A DNA stretch of 36,127 bases, taken from positions 1 to 36,127 of the forward strand of contig CAYGFI010000033.1 in NCBI GenBank assembly GCA_964349045.1, written 5' to 3'. Shown in pieces: positions 8,079-16,835 of this stretch. A program made the translations under genes and the position numbers. Within the stretch, counting starts at the first letter, position 1, and each line of letters starts with the position of its first letter. The notes below the pieces were generated by a model. That model was not told where the DNA came from, ran no database searches, and was given only the letters and a program-made list of their open reading frames with translations. The DNA is from JACJXF01 sp964349045. GTDB lineage: Bacteria; Bacteroidota; Bacteroidia; Bacteroidales; GCA-2748055.

Positions 8079-8156
8079 TGAATCGTACATTATGATTATC
8101 CGCCAACGTTTTTTCCCATTGGTAAATATTTTTCGGAATTAATTGATTAATTTCGC

Positions 8157-8189
8157 TTTGAAATTTTGAACCGATGTTGTATAACTTTT
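8157..8189 (+). promoter_or_regulatory. Candidate promoter for rocD
   Basis: TTTG (8157-8160), a 21-base spacer and TAACTTTT (8182-8189) match the -33 element fully and the -7 element at seven of eight bases. The ATG follows 13 bases later, so the leader would be very short. Confidence 0.5.
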
Positions 8190-8202
8190 AAACCGTTTTG
8201 GA

Positions 8203-9414
8203 ATGAATAGCCAGGATTACATTAACAGAGAAGAAAAGTACGGCGCACATAATTACCATCCCCTGCCCGTTGTGTTAGATAAAGGGGAAGGCGTTTTTGT
8301 CTGGGATGTTGAAGGAAAAAGATATTTTGATTTTCTTTCAGCATATTCAGCTGTGAATCAAGGGCATTGTAATCCTAAGATTGTTGAAGCCATGATCGCA
8401 CAATCAAAAAAACTTACCTTAACTTCCAGGGCATTCTACAATAGTGTATTAGGTGAATATGAAGAATTTGTTACCAGGTTTTTTGGATACGACAAAGTTT
8501 TACCTATGAATTCAGGGGCCGAAGGTGATGAAACCGCTCTGAAGCTTTGTCGTAAATGGGCATATGATAAGAAAGGAATTGAAGAAAACCAGGCTAAAAT
8601 AATTGTTTGCGAAAATAACTTTCATGGCAGAACGATAACTATTGTTTCGATGTCTACCGATCCCGACTCTTACAAAGGATACGGTCCTTATACCCCAGGT
8701 TTTATCAAGATCCCCTATAATGACATACCTGCCCTGCAAAAAGCGTTGGATGATCCTAATGTGGCAGGATTCCTGGTTGAACCTATTCAGGGAGAAGCCG
8801 GAGTTTATGTTCCGGATGACGGTTACCTGAAAAAATCTTATGAGCTTTGCAAAGCAAAAAATGTGTTGTTTATCGCAGATGAGGTTCAGACTGGTATTGG
8901 CCGCACGGGGAAACTGTTAGCCTGCGATCATGAAGGTGTCAGACCCGATATACTGATTCTCGGAAAAGCGCTTTCCGGTGGGTTATATCCTGTTTCTGCA
9001 GTTCTTGCTGATAACGATATCATGCTGGTTATCAAGCCGGGAGAACATGGCTCCACATTTGGAGGGAATCCGGTTGCAGCTAAAGTAGCCATTGCTGCCC
9101 TGAGTGTAATCCGGGATGAAAAACTTGCTGAAAATGCAGAAAAACTGGGTAAGATTTTCAGAGAAGAATTAAGAAAAGTAAAAACAGAGAGAATAGAACT
9201 TGTCAGGGGAAAAGGTTTACTCAACGCTATTGTTATTAAACCAATGAACGGAAGAACAGCCTGGGATGTTTGCCTTGCATTGAAGGAAAATGGTCTGTTA
9301 GCTAAACCAACTCATGAACATATTATTCGCTTTGCTCCTCCTCTTGTGATCACTGAAGCACAATTGCGGGAAGCGATTGAGATTATTAAGAAGACTATTC
9401 TGGAGTTTAAGTAG
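8203..9414 (+). CDS. rocD: Ornithine aminotransferase
   Basis: A 403-residue class-III PLP aminotransferase, full length. The N-terminal block EEKYGAHNYHPLPVVL and FDFLSAYSAVNQGHCNP are typical of ornithine--oxo-acid aminotransferase. The cofactor aspartate lies in LFIADEVQTGIGRTG, and the Schiff-base lysine is Lys255 in ILGKALSGGLYPVSAV. The enzyme transfers the delta-amino group of ornithine to 2-oxoglutarate, giving glutamate semialdehyde, and so connects arginine/ornithine with proline and glutamate. It stands alone between unrelated genes. Acetylornithine aminotransferase (ArgD) is the closest alternative, but the N-terminal block favours RocD. Confidence 0.93.
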   Translation: MNSQDYINREEKYGAHNYHPLPVVLDKGEGVFVWDVEGKRYFDFLSAYSAVNQGHCNPKIVEAMIAQSKKLTLTSRAFYNSVLGEYEEFVTRFFGYDKVLPMNSGAEGDETALKLCRKWAYDKKGIEENQAKIIVCENNFHGRTITIVSMSTDPDSYKGYGPYTPGFIKIPYNDIPALQKALDDPNVAGFLVEPIQGEAGVYVPDDGYLKKSYELCKAKNVLFIADEVQTGIGRTGKLLACDHEGVRPDILILGKALSGGLYPVSAVLADNDIMLVIKPGEHGSTFGGNPVAAKVAIAALSVIRDEKLAENAEKLGKIFREELRKVKTERIELVRGKGLLNAIVIKPMNGRTAWDVCLALKENGLLAKPTHEHIIRFAPPLVITEAQLREAIEIIKKTILEFK

Positions 9415-9474
9415 GGATTGTTATTGTTACGGAGTTACGGGGATAGCCTGAATGAATTTTTGAAGATATATTTT

Positions 9475-9511
9475 AAACACTCTGTGTAATTATTTGTTAT
9501 GCAGAGTGTTT
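9475..9511. terminator. Long-loop inverted repeat after rocD
   Basis: AAACACTCTG (9475-9484) pairs perfectly with CAGAGTGTTT (9502-9511) around a 17-base loop. It lies 60 bases after the rocD stop and 51 before the next gene's ATG. It could be the rocD terminator, though the following T-run is poor, or a leader hairpin of the peptidase gene. Confidence 0.5.
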
Positions 9512-9561
9512 CGTATTTGTATAATGTATTTGAAAAAAGCTTAACAAATAAATATTTTGTA

Positions 9562-11583
9562 ATGAAAAAATTAACCCTTATGCTCGCGGTAATTACCGGT
9601 ATAGCATTAAATTCATGTACTACAAAAGATATGGCAATAGACAGAAAGAATTTAGATGAAAGCGTTGATCCTGGAGTGGATTTTTACCGGTATGCAAACG
9701 GAGGTTGGATTAAAAACAATCCTCTTCCGGATGAATTCAGCAGGTATGGAAGCTTTGATGCCCTGGCAGAAGAAAACAATGAAAAATTAAGAAAACTGGT
9801 TGAAGAGGTTGCTTCAAAAAGTAATGAGATTGGAACAATTGACCAAAAAGTTGGGGATTTCTATAATACCGGAATGGATTCCGCAAAAATTGAGGAAGAG
9901 GGAATAAAACCTCTGCTTAAGTACCTGTACGAGATTGAATCTGTTTCTGATAAGGATGATCTTATTCTGTGTCTGATTCGCTGGCAATCGCAAAACATTC
10001 AGCTGCTTTTCTCCCTGTATGGAGTACCTGATAAAAAAAATAGTGAAATGGTTATAGCGAGCCTGTCGCAAGGTGGATTGGGTCTGACAGATGTTGATTA
10101 TTATACCGCTGATGACGAACGCTCAAAAAACATCCGCTCCGAATACCTGAAACATATTGTCCGGGTACTTAACCTTGCAGGGAATAATCCACAAATCACA
10201 GAAAATCAGGCAAATAATATTCTTTCATTTGAAACCCGACTGGCGAAATCATCTATGACCCGGCTGGAACGAAGGGATCCATACAGACAGTATAATAAAA
10301 TGACTATTGAGGATCTTATCAGCTTATCACCAGCTTTTCCATGGAAGGAATTATTAAGCAAATTACATCTTGACGATCTCACTGAAATAAACGTTTCACA
10401 ACCTGAGTTTTTTAAGGAGATAAGCAAAATGATATCCGATACGGATGTTGAAACATGGAAAACCTGGATGAGATGGTCTGTTATTAATAGTAATTCAGAG
10501 TTGCTCTCCACTGATTTTGTAAATGCCCATTTCGACTTTTACGGTGGCTTTTTATCCGGAAAAAAGAAACTTCAGCCTCGTTGGAAACGAATAATAGCCA
10601 GCAGTAATCAGGCTTTGGGTGAGGCTATCGGAGAATTATTTGTTGAACAATACTTCCCCCCTGCCTCAAAAGACAGAATGCTGGAATTGGTAGGAAATCT
10701 TAGAATTGCACTGGGTGAACGGATCAAACAGCTCGATTGGATGAGTGATTCCACGAAAATGCAGGCATTGGATAAACTTGATGCTATTAATGTTAAAATC
10801 GGGTATCCTGATAAATGGAGGGATTATTCTGATCTTGAAATCGGAAAATCCAGCTATTTTGAAAACGTCAGAATCGCTTCTCAGTTTAACTATCAGTACA
10901 ACATAAAAAAAATTGGTAAACCCGTGGATAAAACAGAATGGGGTATGACACCTCAAACGGTTAATGCTTATTACAATCCATCACGCAACGAAATAGTTTT
11001 TCCTGCGGCTATTCTACAACCCCCTTTCTTTTTCCCTGAAGCGGATGATGCCGTGAATTATGGGGCCATCGGAATGGTTATCGGTCATGAGATGACCCAT
11101 GGTTTTGATGACCAGGGGAAAAACTATGATAAGAATGGTAATCTTTTAAACTGGTGGTCCAAGGAGGATGCAGAAAAATTTCAGGCCCGGACACAGGTTT
11201 TGATAGATCATTATAATCAATATGTAATAAAGGATGATGTGAAAGCTGACGGGAAATTAACTTTGGGTGAGAATATTGCCGACCTGGGAGGACTTAATGT
11301 TGCCTATACCGCATTATTAAAAGCATGGGAGAAATACCCACCCAAAAAGAAAATTAACGGATTTACTCCTTCTCAGAGATTCTTTCTTGCTTATGCCCAT
11401 GTTTGGGCCAATAATATCAATGATGCTGAAATGCTGCGAAGAACGAAAGAAGATGTTCATTCCCTGGGACATATAAGAGTAAACGGCCCTCTGCAACATA
11501 TGGAGCAATTTGTAAATGCTTTTCAAATTGAACCGAATGATCCTATGTTTGTTATAACTGAAAACCGGGCTAATATTTGGTAA
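9562..11583 (+). CDS. M13-family zinc metallopeptidase, lipoprotein
   Basis: The protein has 674 residues from the ATG at 9562. That start places a lipoprotein signal correctly (hydrophobic residues 4-16, lipobox LNSC, lipidated Cys19); an upstream in-frame ATG at 9499 would add a non-signal extension. The M13 (neprilysin/PepO) layout is complete: N-terminal domain beginning VDPGVDFYRYANGGW, then NAYYNPSRNEIVFPAAIL near 467, the zinc motif HEMTH at 509-513 followed by GFDDQG, the third ligand Glu570 in GENIADLGG, and the C-terminal VNGPLQHMEQFVNAF. It should act at the outer or inner membrane facing the periplasm or surface and cut short peptides. The final residues are ENRANIW, where many relatives have a Cys before the last residues. 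Confidence 0.93.
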   Translation: MKKLTLMLAVITGIALNSCTTKDMAIDRKNLDESVDPGVDFYRYANGGWIKNNPLPDEFSRYGSFDALAEENNEKLRKLVEEVASKSNEIGTIDQKVGDFYNTGMDSAKIEEEGIKPLLKYLYEIESVSDKDDLILCLIRWQSQNIQLLFSLYGVPDKKNSEMVIASLSQGGLGLTDVDYYTADDERSKNIRSEYLKHIVRVLNLAGNNPQITENQANNILSFETRLAKSSMTRLERRDPYRQYNKMTIEDLISLSPAFPWKELLSKLHLDDLTEINVSQPEFFKEISKMISDTDVETWKTWMRWSVINSNSELLSTDFVNAHFDFYGGFLSGKKKLQPRWKRIIASSNQALGEAIGELFVEQYFPPASKDRMLELVGNLRIALGERIKQLDWMSDSTKMQALDKLDAINVKIGYPDKWRDYSDLEIGKSSYFENVRIASQFNYQYNIKKIGKPVDKTEWGMTPQTVNAYYNPSRNEIVFPAAILQPPFFFPEADDAVNYGAIGMVIGHEMTHGFDDQGKNYDKNGNLLNWWSKEDAEKFQARTQVLIDHYNQYVIKDDVKADGKLTLGENIADLGGLNVAYTALLKAWEKYPPKKKINGFTPSQRFFLAYAHVWANNINDAEMLRRTKEDVHSLGHIRVNGPLQHMEQFVNAFQIEPNDPMFVITENRANIW

Positions 11584-11597
11584 GTATCTGAGAATTA

Positions 11598-11627
11598 AGT
11601 CAAATATTATAATTGACTATCATTTTT
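11598..11627 (+). terminator. Weak hairpin and T-run after the M13 peptidase
   Basis: AGTCAA (11598-11603) pairs with TTGACT (11613-11618), and five T residues follow shortly after (11623-11627). The stem is only 6 bp and AT-rich, so this is a tentative terminator. The rest of the gap to 11733 shows only a partial -7 match, TATATTTA, at 11702-11709. Confidence 0.35.
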
Positions 11628-11733
11628 AATATTGTAATTTATTGTTTTTCAGTAAATTTCAAATCAATAAAGATGTATCTGAGTTAAACTGTGAATTAAT
11701 ATATATTTACATAATTTACCGTACACATACAAA

Positions 11734-12111
11734 ATGACAAGGAAATTTTTATTGTTACTCGTATGCTTAGGCTGTCTTCTTGCAATCATTCCACTATCAT
11801 GTGAGAATAATAATGAACTGGATCTCTATGGAACCCAGGAGTGTGATACAACAGAAATTACCTGGGATTCCAAAGTTTCTGCCATCCTGCAAAAAAATTG
11901 TGTTGAATGTCACGGCCCGGAATTATCCTCCGGGGGAGTAAGGCATGACAGCTACGCCGCGGAGATGGTTTTTGTTAACGATGGCAGACTACGAGGCGTA
12001 ATTAACCATCTGGACGGGTATACAAAAATGCCAAAGGACCGTGGTAAATTACCCGATTGTGAACTAAAGATCTTAAATAAGTGGCTTGACAATGGAGCTC
12101 CGGAAAACTAA
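11734..12111 (+). CDS. c-type cytochrome lipoprotein
   Basis: The protein has 125 residues. A lipoprotein signal has its lipid-anchor Cys at about 23 (IPLSC). A single haem-c binding motif CVECH is at 56-60, preceded by the WDSKVSAILQKNC block typical of the short planctomycete-type cytochrome domains. Met99 (YTKMPKDRGKL) is a plausible sixth haem ligand, and KILNKWLDNGAP is the usual C-terminal helix. It is predicted to be a membrane-anchored periplasmic electron carrier or redox sensor. It starts a compact unit: the next gene begins five bases after its stop. The physiological partner is not known. The presence of the three downstream genes in close order suggests a shared role at the cell envelope. 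Confidence 0.88.
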   Translation: MTRKFLLLLVCLGCLLAIIPLSCENNNELDLYGTQECDTTEITWDSKVSAILQKNCVECHGPELSSGGVRHDSYAAEMVFVNDGRLRGVINHLDGYTKMPKDRGKLPDCELKILNKWLDNGAPEN

Positions 12112-12116
12112 TTCAT

Positions 12117-13013
12117 ATGAGAAAGTTTTATTCCCTGGCAGGTATTTTAATTATTTTTTTAAATTCTGTATCCGCACAGGATCTTGACCAGATACTCAGC
12201 GAATTGTCAGAAGACAATACCCCAACCTATACTTTTGGAACCTTTAAAGGAACAAGTATTATAAACGGTCAGTCTGTAGAGGTTCCCGGACAATCCGATC
12301 TGCACTTCGTTATTTCACACCGTTTTGGAGCTGTTAATCAGGGTATTTACGATTTCTTCGGAATAGATCAGGCTACTGCCCGATTTGGTTTTGAATACGG
12401 ATTAAAAAACATGGCATCTCTTTCCCTTGGTCGCAGTAGTTTTGATAAAACCTATGATAGTGGTGTGAAATTCAGGATACTCCGGCAACAGACAGGTATT
12501 AAAACCATTCCTGTAAGTATTTCTCTATATTCAGCCATTTATATAAAGACTCTGAAATGGGAAATTCCGGACCGGGAAAACTTGTTTTCATCACGGTTAT
12601 CTTATGCCAGCCAGATATTAATTGCCCGGAAATTCAATCAGGAATTATCTTTACAAATCAGTCCCACATATATCCATAAAAATCTGGTCCCTCTCCCAGA
12701 GGATCAAAATAACATCTATGCCCTTGGCATGGGTGGAAGGTATAAGCTAAGCCGCAAAATTTCAGTGAACGGAGAATATTTTTATCTTCTACCGGGTGAA
12801 AATGCCAGGGATTATATCAATTCACTTTCTTTTGGTTTTGATATTGAGACCGGCGGGCATGTTTTTCAGCTCCAGTTTACGAATTCACAAGCTATGTTTG
12901 CACGGGGTTTTGTTGCAGAAACTACGGGGGAATGGTTAGAAGGTGATATATACTTCGGATTTAATCTATACAGAGTTTTTCCTGTAAACAAAAAAAGAAA
13001 AAACATATATTAA
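12117..13013 (+). CDS. DUF5777-like outer-membrane beta-barrel protein
   Basis: The protein has 298 residues. The signal peptide ends at VSA-QD. The rest is rich in alternating hydrophobic/aromatic strands: FEYGLKNMASLSLGRSSFDKTYDSGVKF and SLYSAIYIKT early on, then GGRYKLSRKISVNGEYFYL and GFDIETGGHVFQLQFTNSQAMF near the end. This matches what I know of the DUF5777 barrel family of Bacteroidota; the family assignment rests on recognition, not a search. A barrel of this size would have about 12 strands. It lies five bases after the cytochrome gene and one base before the YceI-like gene, which implies co-translation. The function is unknown; it could be a channel or a scaffold for the cytochrome. 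Confidence 0.75.
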   Translation: MRKFYSLAGILIIFLNSVSAQDLDQILSELSEDNTPTYTFGTFKGTSIINGQSVEVPGQSDLHFVISHRFGAVNQGIYDFFGIDQATARFGFEYGLKNMASLSLGRSSFDKTYDSGVKFRILRQQTGIKTIPVSISLYSAIYIKTLKWEIPDRENLFSSRLSYASQILIARKFNQELSLQISPTYIHKNLVPLPEDQNNIYALGMGGRYKLSRKISVNGEYFYLLPGENARDYINSLSFGFDIETGGHVFQLQFTNSQAMFARGFVAETTGEWLEGDIYFGFNLYRVFPVNKKRKNIY

Positions 13014-13014
13014 A

Positions 13015-13590
13015 ATGGAAAGAAATACCAAAATAAAAAATGTAACTGTTTTTCTTCTATTTACTATAATTGCACTTAGTTCATTCCAGACCAAACCTGT
13101 CATTTACGTATGCAAAAACGGGCAGGTCAGCTTTCTGTCCGATGCTCCGCTGGAAATGATAAAAGCCTCTACAAATGGCCTTTCCGGTGTAATTAATATT
13201 ATTGACCGTTCCTTTTCATTTCTTATTCCCACCAAGTCCTTCGAGGGATTTAACAGTAGCCTTCAACGAACCCATTTTAATGAAGATTACATGGAAAGCG
13301 ATATTTATCCAAACACCACCTTTAAAGGGAAAATAATTGAAGAAGTCGATTTATCGAAATCCGGAAATTATCAGATTCGCGCAAAAGGGAAGATGAACAT
13401 ACATGGCATTGAGAATGACCGAATTATCAAGTGTATTCTTGTTGTCAGTCAAAATAAAATTGATGTTAAGGCCAACTTTACAGTTTTTCTTGAGGACCAT
13501 AATATCAGTATTCCCTCAATTGTTAATCAAAAAATTGCTGAGGAAATTAAACTTGATGTCAGTTTGACACTTATACCTTCGGATAAGTAA
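13015..13590 (+). CDS. YceI-like exported lipocalin-fold protein
   Basis: The protein has 191 residues. An N-terminal hydrophobic segment (about 11-25) serves as a signal peptide. The rest resembles the YceI domain: GQVSFLSDAPLEMIKASTNGLSG near the start, FEGFNSSLQRTHFNEDYMESDIYPNTTFKG in the centre, and GKMNIHGIENDRIIKCILVV as the late strand pair. YceI proteins form an elongated barrel that binds a long isoprenoid or lipid tail. Here it follows a haem protein and a barrel, so a quinone-like or lipid ligand is a reasonable guess, not shown by the sequence. Its stop and the start of the sensor gene are one base apart. Confidence 0.8.
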   Translation: MERNTKIKNVTVFLLFTIIALSSFQTKPVIYVCKNGQVSFLSDAPLEMIKASTNGLSGVINIIDRSFSFLIPTKSFEGFNSSLQRTHFNEDYMESDIYPNTTFKGKIIEEVDLSKSGNYQIRAKGKMNIHGIENDRIIKCILVVSQNKIDVKANFTVFLEDHNISIPSIVNQKIAEEIKLDVSLTLIPSDK

Positions 13591-13591
13591 T

Positions 13592-16500
13592 ATGAAGCAT
13601 CTTAATTATTTTATACTTTCAATTTCCCTATTGATTGCCACATCAGCAATTCTTGCACAAACTCCTTTTTTAAGACCTCATCAGATATTCCGGGGCAAAG
13701 AAGAATACAATGTTAAAGTTATTTATCAGGATACCCAGGGTTGGATTTGGTTTGGAACTGAACGTGGGCTATTCAGGTTCGACGGAATTAATTATACCCG
13801 GTTCACCACTTCAGAGGGATTAGCTGAAGACCAGATTACTGCCATCAAAAGCCATACAGATGGAATGCTGTGGATTGGTCATAAAAATGGAGAAATAACA
13901 ATTTACAATGGACATATCTTCCATATTTTTGCACCTGAAGAAGGACTTGGAAGTGTCGGTATTTCAGATATTTCCTCAGATAGCTCAGGAAATGTTTGGT
14001 TCTCGACTCTGGGCGAAGGGGTTTATAAATATGATGGAAGGTATCTGACAAATTTAAATTCAGATGATGGTCTCTCTGATAATAACGTTTATGAGATTGA
14101 AATTGATCCCGATGGTGTCTTATGGTTTGCAACGGATAATGGTATTACACGATATTCAGCCGGAAGTTGTGACATTATTTCAATGAAAGATGGTCTGAAC
14201 GACAATATAGTCAGAGTAATCAAGGCGGCGAAAGATGGGAGAATATGGATTGGGACAGAAGAACAGGGATTAACAATTTATGATCCTGAGAAAAAAAACT
14301 TTTCTTCCATCGAGGGATGGGATTACGGTCCCATTACAGGATTTACAATGAGTCTGGAAAACGATATCTGGATTAGTACAGAAAGAGATGGTGTAATTCA
14401 GTTAAAACTAACCGGAAATTCAAATCCATTTTACAGGAAGATTACTGTGGACCAGGGATTACTTTCAAACCGTATCAGCACAATTATAAAAGACCAGGAA
14501 GATAATATCTGGATTGGTGGTAAACAGGGTGTCATTCAGGCGCTTCCGCCTATTTTTGAATTTCTGAATAAATCAAATGGCTCCCCATTTGTAATGGTTT
14601 ACAGTCTTGTAAAAGACAGAAGTGAGAGTCTCTGGGTATGCAGTGAATCCGGACTTTTCAGAGGTATTCCTGACAATACCGGACAATTTGTATGGAGCAA
14701 TCTAAGCGATAAAATGAACCTCACAAAAGTTAACTTTATTTCTCTTTATATGGATATTGTTGGTCAGGTTTGGGCCGGTACATATGGCGATGGAGTGTAC
14801 CGGGTAAATCCTGAAACCCTGAAGTATAAAAAATATGCAGGTCCTCAGGGGCTGAGTGATAACAACGTAATAAATATATCCGGAAGTGACAGTCTGGTGT
14901 GGTTTTCGACTTTAGGAGGGGGAGTTTCCTGCTACAATATTATCAGATCTGATTTACAAAGCTATCATGATCCGGAACTTAAAAGCGCCTATATATATGC
15001 AGCAAAATCAGATAATTCAGGCAGAACATGGGTAGCAGGATCTCTCAGATTTCCTTCATACATATTTCAGGATAGTTTATACAGGATTTCAGTTGATGGT
15101 CAGCGATATCCCCAATTGTACGGGGTAGCATTGGATACTTCAGATGGAGTTTGGTTTAACACAAGGGATAAAGGGATAATCAGAGTAATAAACGACAGTA
15201 TTATACTTTTAGATGAAAAGGATGGAATTAGTTTTAATAAGATACAATCCATAGTGTTTGATAAACTGAATAATCTGCTCGTAATATCAGATTTCGGGTT
15301 ATTGTTTTACCAACCTCAAGACGGTGTTTTACTTGAATTTGGAGAGAATTCCGGACTTGCTTACCAATATCCGATATTGAACTCCACCTATACAGACAAA
15401 GAAGGCCAGATCTGGATTGGTACCGAAACAGGAATCATAAAGTATAATCCTGATTATTTGCAATTTATAAATCAGAATCCTCACGTTTTTTTGTCTTCAA
15501 AAAATCTCTTTTATAATCCAATTATTCCGGGAAAGAAAAAATTCAGGCATAAAGAAAATAATTTTACCTTTGGATATACGGGTATATGGTTCAGAAATCC
15601 CGAAGGTCTGAATTACAGATATATGCTGGAGGGTTTTGATTTAAACTGGAACTTTTCCAACCGGAATCAAAATCTAACCTATTCTCAGCTTCCTGCCGGG
15701 GAATACACATTTAAAGTTGAAGTAAGCCTCGATGAGAATAATTGGTACAGTTCGGAAGATTCTTTTTTTTCATTTAAAGTAAAACCCCCATTCTGGCAAA
15801 GATGGTGGTTTATTACCGGTATGATAATTCTGGTTATTTCCGGAGTTTATTCCTATATTAAACTTCGCTTATCTTACCTGGAAAAGGCAAAAAAAGAACT
15901 TGAAAAAGAAGTCCTTAAGCGTACTGAGGAGATTAGAAACCAGAACGAAGAACTCGAAGCACAGAAAGAGGAACTGGAAACACAGAAAGAAGAAATTGAA
16001 ACTCAACGAGACCATGCAGAGGAGCAGAGAGACCAGATTGAGGCGCAAAATGAAGAAATTCAAGCGAGTATACGGTATGCACACCGCATTCAGACTGCTG
16101 CACTTCCTCCTAAAAACCAACTTGATATAATTCTAAAAGATTATTTTATTCTGAATAAACCCAGGGATATTGTAAGTGGTGATTTTTTCTGGGTGGCACA
16201 AAATGAATCGCTTGTATTCTTTTCAGTCGGCGATTGCACAGGGCATGGAGTACCAGGGGCATTTATGAGCATGCTGGGACTGAGCGCCCTGAATGACATT
16301 GTAAAATCTCTTCAGATTTGCAAAGCATCAACAATATTGAACCTGCTCAGGGAAAGGATCCAGGAATCCCTGCACCAGTTAGCTGAAAGTGAGATGGTTT
16401 CGAATGATGGAATGGATATTTCCCTATGTATTTTCGATCCCCAAACCAACAAACTTCAGTTTGCGGGCGCTCATAATCCACTGTATATCATAAGAAATGG

Positions 16501-16813
16501 TGAAATGCAGGTAATTTCAGCGGATAAAATGGAAATTGGCAGCCATCATGTTGAAAAACAAGAGTTTACTAACAATGAGTTGCAGTGCAAAAGAGGAGAC
16601 TATCTTTACCTGTTTTCAGATGGTTTTGCTGATCAGTTTGGGGGACCTCATGGAAAAAAATATAAATACCTGAAATTTAAGGAATTTCTATTATCCATCC
16701 AAAAGGAACCAATGCAAAGACAAAAGTGGCTACTGGACGAAGAAATTGAATCATGGAAAGGAAAATTTCCTCAGGTGGATGATATTATGGTGATGGGAGT
16801 CAGGGTTATTTGA
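13592..16813 (+). CDS. Two-component-type propeller sensor with SpoIIE phosphatase output
   Basis: The protein has 1073 residues. A signal peptide spans 1-22. About 13 Reg_prop repeats follow, near 45-630 (for example WFGTERGLFRFDG, WFATDNGITRYS and WIGTETGIIKYNPD), enough for two beta-propellers. A Y_Y_Y domain spans about 655-735, one membrane helix lies near 738-758, and a Glu/Gln/Lys-rich coiled coil at 760-830 has repeated EAQKEELETQKEE units. The C-terminus (about 845-1073) is a SpoIIE/RsbU-type PP2C phosphatase, with metal-site residues in VSGDFFW, GDCTGHGVPGAFMSM, LFSDGFADQFG and VDDIMVM. It should read a periplasmic signal and dephosphorylate a cytoplasmic protein, typically an anti-sigma-factor antagonist. 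There is no histidine kinase core or DNA-binding domain. Its target is not encoded nearby. It closes the cytochrome-barrel-YceI unit. Confidence 0.92.
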   Translation: MKHLNYFILSISLLIATSAILAQTPFLRPHQIFRGKEEYNVKVIYQDTQGWIWFGTERGLFRFDGINYTRFTTSEGLAEDQITAIKSHTDGMLWIGHKNGEITIYNGHIFHIFAPEEGLGSVGISDISSDSSGNVWFSTLGEGVYKYDGRYLTNLNSDDGLSDNNVYEIEIDPDGVLWFATDNGITRYSAGSCDIISMKDGLNDNIVRVIKAAKDGRIWIGTEEQGLTIYDPEKKNFSSIEGWDYGPITGFTMSLENDIWISTERDGVIQLKLTGNSNPFYRKITVDQGLLSNRISTIIKDQEDNIWIGGKQGVIQALPPIFEFLNKSNGSPFVMVYSLVKDRSESLWVCSESGLFRGIPDNTGQFVWSNLSDKMNLTKVNFISLYMDIVGQVWAGTYGDGVYRVNPETLKYKKYAGPQGLSDNNVINISGSDSLVWFSTLGGGVSCYNIIRSDLQSYHDPELKSAYIYAAKSDNSGRTWVAGSLRFPSYIFQDSLYRISVDGQRYPQLYGVALDTSDGVWFNTRDKGIIRVINDSIILLDEKDGISFNKIQSIVFDKLNNLLVISDFGLLFYQPQDGVLLEFGENSGLAYQYPILNSTYTDKEGQIWIGTETGIIKYNPDYLQFINQNPHVFLSSKNLFYNPIIPGKKKFRHKENNFTFGYTGIWFRNPEGLNYRYMLEGFDLNWNFSNRNQNLTYSQLPAGEYTFKVEVSLDENNWYSSEDSFFSFKVKPPFWQRWWFITGMIILVISGVYSYIKLRLSYLEKAKKELEKEVLKRTEEIRNQNEELEAQKEELETQKEEIETQRDHAEEQRDQIEAQNEEIQASIRYAHRIQTAALPPKNQLDIILKDYFILNKPRDIVSGDFFWVAQNESLVFFSVGDCTGHGVPGAFMSMLGLSALNDIVKSLQICKASTILNLLRERIQESLHQLAESEMVSNDGMDISLCIFDPQTNKLQFAGAHNPLYIIRNGEMQVISADKMEIGSHHVEKQEFTNNELQCKRGDYLYLFSDGFADQFGGPHGKKYKYLKFKEFLLSIQKEPMQRQKWLLDEEIESWKGKFPQVDDIMVMGVRVI

Positions 16814-16835
16814 TGATTTGAGAATTAATCTGCTG

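Noticed and set aside
15869..16130. ORFs on both strands over the sensor's coiled coil
   Set aside because: Low-complexity Glu/Gln/Lys codons keep other frames open; the sensor frame is continuous and has recognisable domains.
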